Position numbers and translations under genes: made by a program. A DNA stretch of 64,000 bases from Cyanobium sp. NIES-981 (GTDB lineage Bacteria; Cyanobacteriota; Cyanobacteriia; PCC-6307; Cyanobiaceae): assembly GCF_900088535.1 (NCBI RefSeq), contig NZ_LT578417.1, positions 1,426,001-1,490,000 of the forward strand, given 5' to 3'. Below, one piece after another: positions 31,296-39,593 of this stretch. Under the pieces are notes generated by a model. It ran no database searches, was not told where the DNA came from, and saw only the letters and a list, made by a program, of their open reading frames with translations. Numbering within the stretch: position 1 is the first letter of the stretch; every line of letters begins with the position of its first letter.

Positions 31296-34200
31296 GTGCC
31301 TGCCCAGGACCCGCCCCCCGGTCTCTACGACCAGCCGCTCAGCGAGGCGGTCGGCCAGGCTCTTGCCTCTCAGCTCTCGGGGCTGCACCACCTGGAGCCC
31401 CTCGACCCCGCCGAAGCCCCCCAGCGCCTGGCCCGCTACCTGCGCCAGCTCAGCGAGACCGCCCTGGCGGCATTGCCAGAGGCCCAGCGGCAGCAGCAGC
31501 AACTGGCGCTGGTGAACCAGATCGTGGCCCTGCTGCACCAGCAGGCACCCACCGCGATCACCCCTGGCGACCAGCTCCACCCCAGCGCCCGGCTGCTGCA
31601 GGAGTTGCGCGCTGACCCCCTGCTGCCGGGCGAGGAGCCCACACCCCGCCCCCTGATCCCCCTGGCCGACGGCACCCTGCTGATCAATGCCCCCAGTGAG
31701 CCCAGCGTGGGCCTGGCCCTGCAGGCGGAATGTCCCTCAGCCGATCGGATCGATCTGCTCTGCGCCTTCATCAAGTGGAGCGGCCTGCGGCTGCTGCAGG
31801 AGCAGCTGAGCGCCCACCTCACCACCGGCCGCCCCCTGCGTGTGCTCACCACCGTCTACATGGGTGCCACCGACCGCAAGGCCCTCGACTGGCTGGTGGC
31901 CCGGGGTGCCCAGGTGCGCGTCAGCACCGACACGCGCCGCACCCGCCTGCATGCCAAGGCCTGGCTGTTTCATCGCGCCAGCGGCGCCAGCACCGCCTAC
32001 ATCGGCTCCTCCAACCTCTCGGCCGCTGCCCTGCTCGACGGCCTGGAGTGGAACGTGCGCCTGGCCGCCCTGGAAACGCCGACGATGCTCAGCAAGTTCC
32101 AGGACACGTTCGACACCTACTGGGAAGAGGGCGAATTCGAGCCCTATGCCGCCACCGCCGAGCAGCAGGCCCGCCTCGATCACCAGCTCGCCCTTGCCCG
32201 GGGCGACGATCCCACTGCTGGCGGCGCCGCCCTGCCGGTGTGGTTCGATCTGCGGCCCTACGCCTACCAGCGCGAGATGCTCGATCAGCTGGCGGCCGAG
32301 CGCTCGCTCCACAACCGCTGGCACAACCTGGTGGTGGCCGCCACCGGCACCGGCAAAACCGTGCTCGCCGCCTTCGACGTGGCCCGCCTGCACGCCGACT
32401 TTCCCGAGCGCTTCCCCTCGCCCGATCCCCCTTCCCTGCTGCTGATCGCCCACCGCAAGGAGATCCTCCAGCAAGCCCTGCAGACATTCCGCCAGGTGCT
32501 GCGCGATCCCTCCTTCGGCGAGCTCTACGTGGATGGCGTGGTCCCCAGCCAGTGGCGCCATGTGTTCGCCTCGGTCCAGTCCCTCGCCCAGCGCGATCTC
32601 TCCGAGATCCCCGCCGATCGCTTCGAGGTGGTGATCGTGGACGAGTTCCACCACGCCGCCGCCGCCAGCTACACCCGCTGGCTCGATCACCTTCGCCCTG
32701 AGCTCCTGCTCGGCCTCACCGCCACCCCCGAGCGCGCCGACGGGCTCGACATCCTCCACTGGTTCGACGGCCGCATCGCCGCCGAGCTGCGCCTCTGGAC
32801 AGCACTCGATCAGGGCCTGCTTGCCCCCTTCCACTACTTCGCCGTGGCCGACGCCACCGACCTCTCCGCCCTGGAATGGCGCCGCGGCGGCTACGTGCAC
32901 GCCGAGCTCAGCACCCTCTACACCGGCGACCACCGCCGCGTGGATCTGATCCTCAGCGAGCTGGAGAAGAAGGTGGCCGAGCCCCTGCGCATGCGCGCCC
33001 TGGGCTTCTGCGTGAGCGTGGAGCACGCCCGCTTCATGGCCGAACGCTTCCGCGCCCGCGGCTTCAACGCCGAAGCCCTCGACGCCACCAGCCCCGCCGA
33101 CGTCCGCCAGGCCGCCCTGCGCCGCCTGCACACCGGCGAGCTGCAGGTCCTGTTCGCGGTCGACCTCTTCAACGAAGGGCTCGACATCCCCTCGATCGAC
33201 ACCGTGCTGCTGCTGCGCCCCACCGAGAGCGCCGTGGTGTTCCTGCAGCAGCTGGGCCGAGGCCTGCGCCTCTCCCCCGACACCGGCAAGAGCTGCCTCA
33301 CCGTGCTCGATTTCATCGGCCAGCAGCACCGCCGCTTCCGCTTCGACCTCCGCTACCGCGCCCTGCTCGGCGGCAGCCGCCGCCAGCTGCAGGAGCAACT
33401 GCAGCAGGGATTTCCGTTTCTGCCGCCCGGTTGCCGCCTGGTGCTCGATCGCGTCGCCAGCGAGCGCGTGCTCACCGGCCTGCGCCAGTGCCTGCCCACG
33501 CGCCGTCCCCAGCTGCTGGAGGAGCTGCGCTCCCTCGCCGCCGCCGGCGAGATCGGCCCCGCCAGCGGCCTGGCCCACTGGCTCGAGGCGCTCGCCATGG
33601 ACCCGGCCGACTTCTACGCCATCGGCGGCGTGAGCTTCACCGCCCTGCGGCGCGAGCTGGGCTGGCTCCTGGATCCGCCCCATCCGGAGGAGGAACGCCT
33701 CACCCGCGCGATCGCCAACGGTCTGCTCCACCAGGACGACCCCGATCGCCTGCGCTGGCTCGCGGCCCAGCTGGAGGCCGCCGCGCCCCCCGATCCCGCC
33801 GGCCTGGGCGAGCGCGAAAGGCGCGTGTGGCTGATGCTCACCGTTCAGCTGTTCGGCACCGGCCGCCGCTTCCGCCCCCTGCCCGAAGCCCTGGCCGTGC
33901 TCTGGCAGGCCGCCGCCTGGCGGGAGGAACTGCGGCAGCTGCTGCTGCTCCTGGCCGATCGCGCCGACCACCGCCTGCACCCCCTGCCCTGGACCCTGCC
34001 CATCCCGCTGCGCGTGCACGGCCGCTACAGCCGCGCCGAGATCGAAGCGGCCTTCGGCGTGCTCACCGCCGACGCCCCCTGGATCCACCGCGAAGGCGTG
34101 CTCTGGCACCAGGCCACCCAGTGCGACCTGCTGTTCATCACCCTGCGCAAGAGCGAAGCCCTCTTCTCCCCCTCCACCCGCTACCGCGACCTGGCCCTCG

Positions 34201-34469
34201 GCCCCGGGCTGTTCCACTGGGAGAGCCAGAGCACCACCACCGCCGCCTCCGCCACCGGGCAGCGGTACATCCACCACGCCGCCCGCGGCTCACGGGTGCT
34301 GCTGTTGGTGCGGGAACAGCGGCGGCAGGGCACGGTGACCGAGCCGTTTGTTTGCCTGGGGTTTGCGCGGTACGAGAGCCACAAAGGGGAGCGTCCGATG
34401 GCGATCCGCTGGCGGCTAGAGCGGGAGATCCCGGCGGTGTGGCTGCCGGTGATGGCGTTGGCGGTTTGA
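31296..34469 (+). CDS. PLD nuclease / DEAD helicase / DUF3427 protein (SauUSI-like restriction type)
   Basis: 1,057 residues in three parts. (1) PLD-family nuclease at about 150-250 with RTRLHAKAWLFHRASGASTA followed by YIGSSNLS (H-K-N). (2) SF2 helicase at about 330-720: VVAATGTGKTVLAAFDVARL (I), VIVDEFHHAAAASY (II), LLGLTATPERADG (III), FNEGLDIPSIDTV and LQQLGRGLRLSPDTGKS (VI). (3) C-terminal DUF3427, about 900-1057, with HWESQSTTTAASATGQRYIH and FVCLGFARYESHKGERPM. This architecture is that of SauUSI-type, modification-dependent (type IV) restriction enzymes, in which the C-terminal domain is thought to read modified cytosine; that role here is inference. Its 3' end is repeated five more times downstream. 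Confidence 0.8.
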   Translation: MPAQDPPPGLYDQPLSEAVGQALASQLSGLHHLEPLDPAEAPQRLARYLRQLSETALAALPEAQRQQQQLALVNQIVALLHQQAPTAITPGDQLHPSARLLQELRADPLLPGEEPTPRPLIPLADGTLLINAPSEPSVGLALQAECPSADRIDLLCAFIKWSGLRLLQEQLSAHLTTGRPLRVLTTVYMGATDRKALDWLVARGAQVRVSTDTRRTRLHAKAWLFHRASGASTAYIGSSNLSAAALLDGLEWNVRLAALETPTMLSKFQDTFDTYWEEGEFEPYAATAEQQARLDHQLALARGDDPTAGGAALPVWFDLRPYAYQREMLDQLAAERSLHNRWHNLVVAATGTGKTVLAAFDVARLHADFPERFPSPDPPSLLLIAHRKEILQQALQTFRQVLRDPSFGELYVDGVVPSQWRHVFASVQSLAQRDLSEIPADRFEVVIVDEFHHAAAASYTRWLDHLRPELLLGLTATPERADGLDILHWFDGRIAAELRLWTALDQGLLAPFHYFAVADATDLSALEWRRGGYVHAELSTLYTGDHRRVDLILSELEKKVAEPLRMRALGFCVSVEHARFMAERFRARGFNAEALDATSPADVRQAALRRLHTGELQVLFAVDLFNEGLDIPSIDTVLLLRPTESAVVFLQQLGRGLRLSPDTGKSCLTVLDFIGQQHRRFRFDLRYRALLGGSRRQLQEQLQQGFPFLPPGCRLVLDRVASERVLTGLRQCLPTRRPQLLEELRSLAAAGEIGPASGLAHWLEALAMDPADFYAIGGVSFTALRRELGWLLDPPHPEEERLTRAIANGLLHQDDPDRLRWLAAQLEAAAPPDPAGLGERERRVWLMLTVQLFGTGRRFRPLPEALAVLWQAAAWREELRQLLLLLADRADHRLHPLPWTLPIPLRVHGRYSRAEIEAAFGVLTADAPWIHREGVLWHQATQCDLLFITLRKSEALFSPSTRYRDLALGPGLFHWESQSTTTAASATGQRYIHHAARGSRVLLLVREQRRQGTVTEPFVCLGFARYESHKGERPMAIRWRLEREIPAVWLPVMALAV

Positions 34470-34506
34470 GACCCGCCAGACTGGAGGCCACACCACCTCG
34501 GCGACC

Positions 34507-34725
34507 ATGACGACCGCCACCCCCCAGCGCCTCACGGCGATCCTGTACCGGGAAGATGAGGTCTACGTGGCGGAGTGTCCGGAGGTGGGCACCGCGAGCC
34601 AGGGCGACACCATCGAGGAAGCCCTGGCCAACCTGCGCGAAGCCACCGAGCTCTACCTGGAGGAATGTCCGCAACCTGCGCTGGCGCCCCGGCTGCTGAC
34701 CACCTTCGAAGTCAACGTTGCCTAA
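34507..34725 (+). CDS. hicB: HicB-type antitoxin, first HicBA module
   Basis: 72 residues: LTAILYREDEVYVAECPEVG then TASQGDTIEEALANLREATE and LYLEECP form the HicB RNase-H-like partial fold (no DNA-binding tail visible). It starts 37 bp after the helicase stop. The stop overlaps the TTG start of hicA by 8 bp. HicB blocks the HicA mRNA-interferase. Confidence 0.85.
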   Translation: MTTATPQRLTAILYREDEVYVAECPEVGTASQGDTIEEALANLREATELYLEECPQPALAPRLLTTFEVNVA

Positions 34726-34984
34726 GTTGCCGCGGCTGCCGGCGTCCGCCGTCATCGCCGCCTTGCAACGTCTGGGCTTTCGAGTGGTGCGTCAGAGAGG
34801 CAGCCATGTGGTGCTGCGAAGACAGTCCCCCAACCCTGAAAGTGGCAAAGCCCCTGTGACCTGCGTGGTGCCACTCCATCGCCGCGATCTGGCTGTGGGG
34901 ACACTTGGAAGCGTGCTTCGCCAGGCAGGAGTGGACGCAGAAACGTTCACGATGTCCTCTGACGCCTTTCATCGCGGATCCTGA
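34718..34984 (+). CDS. hicA: HicA-type mRNA interferase toxin, first module
   Basis: 88 residues from TTG 34718 (the overlap with hicB and the KLPRLPAS start decide this). LPASAVIAALQRLGFRVVRQ followed by RGSHVVLRR contains the catalytic His of G-S-H; VVPLHRRDLAVGTLGSVLRQ closes the dsRBD-like fold. An eight-residue insertion (SPNPESGK) lies before the last strands. The C-terminal tail is a little longer than usual, but the gene looks intact. Confidence 0.85.
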   Translation: MPKLPRLPASAVIAALQRLGFRVVRQRGSHVVLRRQSPNPESGKAPVTCVVPLHRRDLAVGTLGSVLRQAGVDAETFTMSSDAFHRGS

Positions 34985-35107
34985 ACCTGCGCGTGCACGG
35001 CGGCTACAGCCGCGCCGAGATCGAAGCGGCTTTCTGCGTCCTCACCGCCGACGCCCCCTGGATCCACCGCGAAGGCGTGCTCTGGCACCAGAGCACCACC
35101 ACCGCCG
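34985..35107 (+). pseudogene. DUF3427 fragment 1
   Basis: Encodes LRVHGGYSRAEIEAAFCVLT then ADAPWIHREGVLWHQ and STTTA, matching residues ~903-940 of the full gene with a jump to the QSTTTA segment. Only about 120 bp. It lies between the first HicBA module and the convergent VapBC module. Confidence 0.8.
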
Positions 35108-35157
35108 TCATGACGGCGAGCGGCCGCTGGCGCCCGTGGCTCGTGGGCGGCTGGCCG

Positions 35158-35556
35158 TTACCAGGCCTCCAGGTGCAGATCGGCCACATGGGCAAAGGCC
35201 TGATCCGCCGTCACCAGGGTGCAACCTTCGCTCAGGGCATGGCTGGCGATCAGCAGATCCATCGCCGCCAACGGCGTGCCGTTGCGTTCGAGATCGGCCC
35301 GCAGTCGGCCATACACCCTGGCGCAGGCTTCCGACCAGGGAAGGATCTCCAGGGTCCTGAGGGTGTTCTCCACCAGCGACTGCAACCGCGACGTTGGCGG
35401 CTGCTTCTCCAGCCCGTAACGGATCTCCGCCACCACGATCGATGACAGGCAACAGCGTTGCTCACGCACCCAGGTATCCAGCCGTGGCGAGAGGCCTTTC
35501 AGAAAGGCGTTCACGGCGTTGGTGTCGAGCATCAGCCTCCCCTTGGCCGCAGCCAT
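35158..35556 (-). CDS. vapC: VapC-type PIN RNase toxin
   Basis: 132 residues: GRLMLDTNAVNAFLKG (D1), SSIVVAEIRYGLEKQPPTSR (E), PLAAMDLLIASHALSEGCTL (D) and VTADQAFAHVADLHLEAW (final D) give the complete PIN acid set. VapC toxins cut initiator tRNA or rRNA. Its ATG touches the vapB stop by one base (TGATG). Intact. Confidence 0.87.
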   Translation of the reverse strand: MAAAKGRLMLDTNAVNAFLKGLSPRLDTWVREQRCCLSSIVVAEIRYGLEKQPPTSRLQSLVENTLRTLEILPWSEACARVYGRLRADLERNGTPLAAMDLLIASHALSEGCTLVTADQAFAHVADLHLEAW

Positions 35557-35816
35557 CAGGGGAACTCCACCGGTTCCGCAGGGCGCGTGTCACGCAATCC
35601 CTCGAAAAACGCTTCCAGCTCAGCCTGGAAGCCAGGCTCCTGCAGCAGGGCATCCCGTTGATCCAGCAAGGCACGGGCCGAGGGCCGCACCGGTGTGAGC
35701 ACCACCGCGCCACTCTCGGGATCGCGATGCACCTCCACCTCCGTGCCCTCGAAGCGGAACTCGGCCGGTAGCCGCACCGCCTGGCTGCGGCCGTTGCGGA
35801 ACAACTTGGCGCGCAT
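35556..35816 (-). CDS. vapB: VapB-type (AbrB/SpoVT) antitoxin
   Basis: 86 residues from ATG 35816: RAKLFRNGRSQAVRLPAEFR then FEGTEVEVHRDPESGAVVLT is the swapped-hairpin DNA-binding domain of VapB; the tail LLQEPGFQAELEAFFEGLRD binds VapC. Autorepression is expected; the upstream region contains TCTAGAC-like symmetry but no clear operator. Confidence 0.85.
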   Translation of the reverse strand: MRAKLFRNGRSQAVRLPAEFRFEGTEVEVHRDPESGAVVLTPVRPSARALLDQRDALLQEPGFQAELEAFFEGLRDTRPAEPVEFP

Positions 35817-35955
35817 GACACCCCACAGCTGATCGGTATCAAGTCTAGACCAGGCCCCTGCTCTCGTGCCGCCTTCCACGGGATCCGCGGCCCCCTTCAA
35901 GGTGGCGTCACCCATTCGAGACCCGCCAGAGTGCGTAAAAGGGCTTGGCCACACC

Positions 35956-36153
35956 ATGAGCTATCGCATTCGTCTCCTGGAAACGGATGAAGGCTGGGCT
36001 GTGAGCTGTCTGGATCTGCCCGGGTGCCATTCGCAGGGGGAGAGCCGTGATGAGGCCCTGGCAAACATCCGTGAGGCCATCGCCCTCTGGCTTGAGGTGG
36101 AGGCCGAGGAGGCTGGCGTGAAGAGCGTGGAAACGCTCGAACTGGCGCTGTAA
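35956..36153 (+). CDS. hicB: HicB-type antitoxin, second HicB
   Basis: 65 residues: YRIRLLETDEGWAVSCLDLP then GCHSQGESRDEALANIREAI and ALWLEVEAEEAGVKSV is the typical HicB start (DEGWAVSCLDLPGCHSQG). The stop TAA overlaps the ATG of a broken hicA, so it is now an orphan antitoxin. Divergent from vapB. Confidence 0.82.
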   Translation: MSYRIRLLETDEGWAVSCLDLPGCHSQGESRDEALANIREAIALWLEVEAEEAGVKSVETLELAL

Positions 36154-36306
36154 TGCCCCGGCTGCCGGGGATCAGGCCACCTGATCATGAGCAATGGCAC
36201 CACGCGTCTGGTGACTCCGCGTCACGACCCGATCAACGCCATCACCATGGGCGCCATCGCCCGGGATGCAGGTCTGACGCCTGAGCAGTTCCGCCAACTG
36301 CTGTGA
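36153..36306 (+). pseudogene. HicA remnant
   Basis: The start MPRLPGIRP is normal for HicA, then the frame breaks. From about 36187 another frame gives NGTTRLVTPRHDPINAITMG and AIARDAGLTPEQFRQLL, the normal HicA C-terminus. The middle with the catalytic His (about 35 residues) is deleted, so the toxin is dead while its antitoxin stays intact. Confidence 0.75.
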
Positions 36307-36916
36307 TGGCCGAAGAGGAGGGCCTCAGCGGTGCCTCGCCCCCCTGTCCCCCACCAAAAGCCCTGGGCGAGCGCGAACGGCGCCAATGGCTGAGGCTCTG
36401 CGCGTGCACGGTCGCTACAGCCGCGCCGAGATCGAAGCGGCTTTGGGCGTGCTCACCGCCGACGCCCCCTGGATCCACCGCGAAGGCGTGCTTTGGCGGC
36501 AGAGCAGCGCCACCGACCTGCTGTTCATCACCCTGCGCCTACCTGGCCGCAGGCCAGCGTGCCGGAGGCACTAGAGCGAAGCCCTCTTCTCCCCCTCCAC
36601 CAGCTACCGCGATCTCGCCCTTGGCCCCTCCCTGTTCCACTGGGAGAGCCAGAGCACCACCACCACCGCCTCCGCCACCGGGCAGCGCTACATCCACCAC
36701 GAGGCCCGCGGCTCACGGGTGCTGCTGTACCGCTGCGCGGAAGCCTTCGGCTACGTGCGGGAGCAGCGCCGGCAGGGCACGGTCACCGAGCCGTTCGTGT
36801 GCCTGGGGTTTGCGCGGTACGAAAGCCACGAGGGTGAGCGGCCCATGGCGATTCGGTGGAGGTTGGAGCGGGAGATTCCGGCGGCGTGGATGCCGGTGAT
36901 GGGGTTGGCGGTTTGA
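36307..36916 (+). pseudogene. DUF3427 fragment 2 (longest)
   Basis: Starts with LGERERRQWL, skips to ALRVHGRYSRAEIEAALGVL, runs through WIHREGVLWRQSSATDLLFI, has a short foreign insert with stop (RLPGRRPACRRH), then SEALFSPSTSYRDLALGPSL through FVCLGFARYESHEGERPMAI to the natural stop. A 10-residue insert (YRCAEAFGYV) interrupts the VLL..REQRR segment. It carries the true C-terminus of the family, followed at once by the next HicBA module. Confidence 0.85.
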
Positions 36917-36930
36917 GGGTTGCAGCACCC

Positions 36931-37179
36931 ATGACCACCCCCCGTCAGAATGAGATGCCTGAATCCCTTCCGATGGAACTCACTGCAGTGCTTTCCCCCG
37001 CGGAGGAAGGCGGCTACGTGGCCTTCAACCCGGAAACAGGCACCACGACCGAGGGGGATTCCATTGAAGAGGCCCTCGCCAACCTGCGCGAAGCCACCAC
37101 GCTTTACCTCGAGGAGTTTCCTGCTGCTCTCAAGGGCCATCCCCTTGTGACCATGTTCAGCGTTCCTGCGCATGCCTAA
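36931..37179 (+). CDS. hicB: HicB-type antitoxin, third HicB
   Basis: 82 residues from ATG 36931 (ATG 36955 and 36973 also possible). LTAVLSPAEEGGYVAFNPET then TTTEGDSIEEALANLREATT and LYLEEFPAAL is closely related to the HicB at 34507. It overlaps hicA by 8 bp in the same way, and the spacing to the DUF3427 stop (14 bp) is similar, suggesting a shared ancestry of the whole unit. Confidence 0.85.
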   Translation: MTTPRQNEMPESLPMELTAVLSPAEEGGYVAFNPETGTTTEGDSIEEALANLREATTLYLEEFPAALKGHPLVTMFSVPAHA

Positions 37180-37387
37180 GCTCCCGCACCTTTCAGGACG
37201 GGAGATCATCCGAGCCCTGGAGCGCATGGGCTTCGAGGCTGTTCGACAGAGCGGCAGCCATGTGGTGATGCGGTGCGGCAGCAGAGGTTGCGTCGTTCCT
37301 CTCCGCAAGCCGGTCAAGGTGGGAACACTGGCTGGTCTGCTGAGGCAGGCTCAAGTGGATGTACGCGAATTTCTGGACCATCTCTGA
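37172..37387 (+). CDS. hicA: HicA-type toxin, third module
   Basis: 71 residues from ATG 37172: LSGREIIRALERMGFEAVRQ then SGSHVVMRCGSRGCVVPLRK and VGTLAGLLRQAQVDVREFL. The catalytic His of GSH is present and the length is standard. Intact. Confidence 0.87.
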   Translation: MPKLPHLSGREIIRALERMGFEAVRQSGSHVVMRCGSRGCVVPLRKPVKVGTLAGLLRQAQVDVREFLDHL

Positions 37388-37788
37388 ACTGGCTCTGAAC
37401 CGGATCAGGGCAACCTGTGCACCCATGCGGAAGAGCTGAGGGGCCTGCTGTTCATCTCGCTGCACAAGAGGTGCGAAGCCCTCTTCTCCCCCTCCACTCG
37501 CTACCGCGATCTCGCCCTTGGCCCCTCCCTGTTCCACTGGGAGAGCCAGAGCACCACCACCGCCGCCTCCGCCACCGGGCAGCGGTACATCCACCACGAG
37601 GCACGCGGCTCACGGGTGCTGCTGTTTGTGCGGGAACAGCGTCGGCAGGGCACGGTCACCGAGCCGTTTGTTTGCCTGGGGTTTGCGCGGTACGAAAGCC
37701 ATGAGGGTGAGCGGCCCATGGCGATTCGCTGCCGGCTGGAGCGGGAGATTCCGGCAGCGTGGATGCCGGCGATGGGGTTGGCGGTTTA
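37388..37788 (+). pseudogene. DUF3427 fragment 3
   Basis: From about 37438: LRGLLFISLHKRCEALFSPS then TRYRDLALGPSLFHWESQST through GSRVLLFVREQRRQGTVTEP to MPAMGLAV-stop at 37786. It is the last ~115 residues of the gene without lesions. It is followed 39 bp later by the MntA/HepT module. Confidence 0.85.
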
Positions 37789-37827
37789 GCCTTGACCAAG
37801 GGCCCGACTGAGCATTCCCTGCCGGCC

Positions 37828-38124
37828 ATGGATCTCAGTTCCGACATCCTGATCACCCGGTTGCGCGAACATGCGCCCATCTGGAGTGAGCGTTTCGGCG
37901 TGCGAAGCCTCCGGATGTTCGGCTCCTGGGCCCGCGGCACGGCAACACCCGGCAGCGATGTAGATCTGCTGGTGGAGTTCGAGGGCCCCGCCACAGCCAG
38001 GCGCTTCTATGGCCTCCAGCTGTTTCTTGAAGACCTTCTTCAACAGCCCATCGATCTGGTGACAGAACGAGCACTCAGAGAAGAGCTGAGGTCTTCGGTA
38101 GAAGCTGATGCCATCACCCTCTGA
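37828..38124 (+). CDS. mntA: MntA-type minimal nucleotidyltransferase antitoxin
   Basis: 98 residues from ATG 37828: [20 protein letters not shown] then [20 protein letters not shown] has the GS-(x)n-D-x-D catalytic motif of nucleotidyltransferases. MntA silences HepT by oligo-AMPylation. Overlaps the HepT gene by 17 bp. Intact, with the catalytic GSW..DVD present. Confidence 0.87.
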   Translation: MDLSSDILITRLREHAPIWSERFGVRSLRMFGSWARGTATPGSDVDLLVEFEGPATARRFYGLQLFLEDLLQQPIDLVTERALREELRSSVEADAITL

Positions 38125-38463
38125 CGGCAATCCGAAACGCGATTGGCGCCTCTATGCGCAGGATATGGATCGCTTTGCCCATCGCGCTTTACGCTACTGC
38201 GCGGATCTGAATCGTGCGCAGTTCGAGGCGAATCAACTGATGCAAGACGCCGTTCTTCGCAACATCGAGCTGATCGGCGAAGCCGCCACACGCATCCCAG
38301 AGGAAGTGAGGCTTGCTCATCCTGAGATCCCCTGGCGGGAGATCATCGCGATGCGCAATCAACTCATCCACGCCTATCTGGGGGTCGACTTGATGTGGTG
38401 TGGGATGTAGTTCAGGTGGAATTGCCCCTGCTGATCCTTCAGCTGAAGACTGTTCTGTCCTGA
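38108..38463 (+). pseudogene. hepT: HepT-type (DUF86) RNase toxin with C-terminal frameshift
   Basis: Residues 1-93 are normal, including the R-x4-H-x-Y motif in [13 protein letters not shown] that forms the RNase site and the AMPylation Tyr. At about 38390 one C is missing: the frame goes to MWCGM-stop at 38410, while the other frame reads [20 protein letters not shown] to TVLS-stop at 38463. About 24 residues are replaced by 5. Activity is uncertain since the active motif remains. Confidence 0.75.
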
Positions 38464-38484
38464 CAAGCAGCCTGGTCTTGCGGG

Positions 38485-38560
38485 GATCAAGAGGTCCCTG
38501 GATCCACCGCGAAGGCGTGCTCTGGCACAAACCCAGCCCAGTGCGGGGGAGAAGGCCTGC
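38485..38560 (+). pseudogene. DUF3427 fragment 4
   Basis: GGTCCCTGGATCCACCGCGA and AGGCGTGCTCTGGCACAAAC encode PWIHREGVLWH, the same segment as in the full gene at about residue 930. Only some 60-75 bp remain. It sits between HepT and the DUF433 gene, again one piece per TA module. Confidence 0.65.
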
Positions 38561-38569
38561 ATCAGAGGC

Positions 38570-38770
38570 ATGCGGATCCGCGTCAGCGATGTGCTTGATC
38601 TCTATGCCGCTGGGCTGTCCCCCGACCAGATCCTTGCCGAGCTTCCTGATCTTGAGCCCGACGATCTGCAGGCAGCCCTCAGCTACGCCGCACGCGAGTT
38701 GAATCACAACACATTTCGCTCTGATCCAGGCGGTGGCAGTCAGAGAGCTCGGTCTCAGGGATGCAGATGA
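38570..38770 (+). pseudogene. DUF433 antitoxin, C-terminal part
   Basis: MRIRVSDVLDLYAAGLSPDQ then ILAELPDLEPDDLQAALSYA and ARELNH is the C-terminal two thirds of the DUF433 antitoxin family, whose normal N-terminus (about 25 residues ahead of RIRV) is missing. After about 38706 the frame runs into the paired toxin remnant. Probably a remnant rather than a working gene. Confidence 0.65.
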
Positions 38771-38895
38771 CCATGTGATCTTCGCCCAGGCGAGATCGGC
38801 TGACGGCTGGAACAGAAGATCCCGGCGCCGTGGCTGCCTGGCTGTTGCCTGGCTTGGCGGCGGGGTTGCGGGTTGGAGAGGAGCTGAAATCGCTG
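38707..38895 (+). pseudogene. DUF5615 (PIN-like) toxin remnant followed by DUF3427 fragment 5
   Basis: The frame reads AVRELGLRDADDHVIFAQAR then SADGW, the middle of a DUF5615 toxin, the usual partner of DUF433. Both ends are missing. From about 38808 the bases GAACAGAAGATCCCGGCGCC and GTGGCTGCC recall the DUF3427 C-terminus (EREIPAVWLPV). Nothing else is seen up to the next antitoxin at 38958. Confidence 0.55.
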
Positions 38896-38957
38896 GCAGC
38901 TCGCCATGGCACCCCCCAAAGGTGCCCCTAATCTGATGCTTGATGCGAACACATCAG

Positions 38958-39209
38958 ATGCGCATCACCCTGCAGCTCGACGACGACTTGCTGGCGGCGG
39001 CGCGGGTGTTGGCTCGGCAACAGCGCACCAGCCTTGGTGCCGTGATCAGCGCGCTGGCGCGCCAGGCCCTGGTGGCGCCGGCGCCAGGCTCCGGCTCCGA
39101 AAATGAGCGGTCCTACCATGGCAGCGGCCTGCCCCTGCTGCCCTGGAAGGAGAAGGGAGCACCGGTGGATCTGGAGCTCGTGAACAACCTGCGCGACGAG
39201 CTGGCGTGA
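38958..39209 (+). CDS. Ribbon-helix-helix (CopG-type) antitoxin
   Basis: 83 residues: RITLQLDDDLLAAARVLARQ then QRTSLGAVISALARQAL is the RHH domain; the tail (LPLLPWKEKGAPVDLELVNN) binds the toxin. Its stop overlaps the PIN toxin start by 4 bp. Intact. Confidence 0.82.
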   Translation: MRITLQLDDDLLAAARVLARQQRTSLGAVISALARQALVAPAPGSGSENERSYHGSGLPLLPWKEKGAPVDLELVNNLRDELA

Positions 39210-39593
39210 GTGTGGCTCTGCTGGATGTGAACGTGCTGATCGCCTTGCTGGATCGGCGCCACGTGCACCACGATCCCGCCCATGGCTGGTTTGCGGCAGC
39301 TCAGGCGAATGGCTGGGCCACCTGCCAGCTCACACAGAACGGCGTGCTGCGGGTCCTCGGCCAGACGCGCTATCCCAACAGCCCGGGGCCACCGGCGGTG
39401 GTGGCGCCACTCGTGGCGGAGCTGATCCGCCATCCGCAGCATCAGTTCTGGCCAGACTCCCTCAGCCTCCTGGACCAGGGTCCTGTGGATCCTTCAAGGC
39501 TGCTGGAGGCCAACCAGCTCACCGCCACCGATCTGGTGGCGCTGGCGGTGCACCGCAGCGGCCGGGGCCTCGCTTCACGACGAACAGCTGTAG
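39206..39593 (+). pseudogene. PIN-domain (VapC-like) toxin, frameshifted near the end
   Basis: GTG 39206 opens SVALLDVNVLIALLDRRHVH (D1), ATCQLTQNGVLRVLGQTRYP (central E/N region) and TATDLVALAVHRSG (D). The expected ending is of the type GRLASFDEQL-stop, but two bases are missing after GCTTCA, and the frame runs on antisense through the neighbouring SelO gene as far as 41317. In the shifted frame CGACGAACAGCTGTAG gives DEQL-stop at 39593. So the last acidic residue is lost unless frameshifting occurs. Confidence 0.7.

Noticed and set aside
31737-34277. Long minus-strand open frame (846 codons) opposite the DUF3427 helicase gene
   Set aside because: Low-complexity Gly/Ala/Gln-rich translation typical of the antisense of GC-rich genes; the plus-strand frame has complete helicase motifs.
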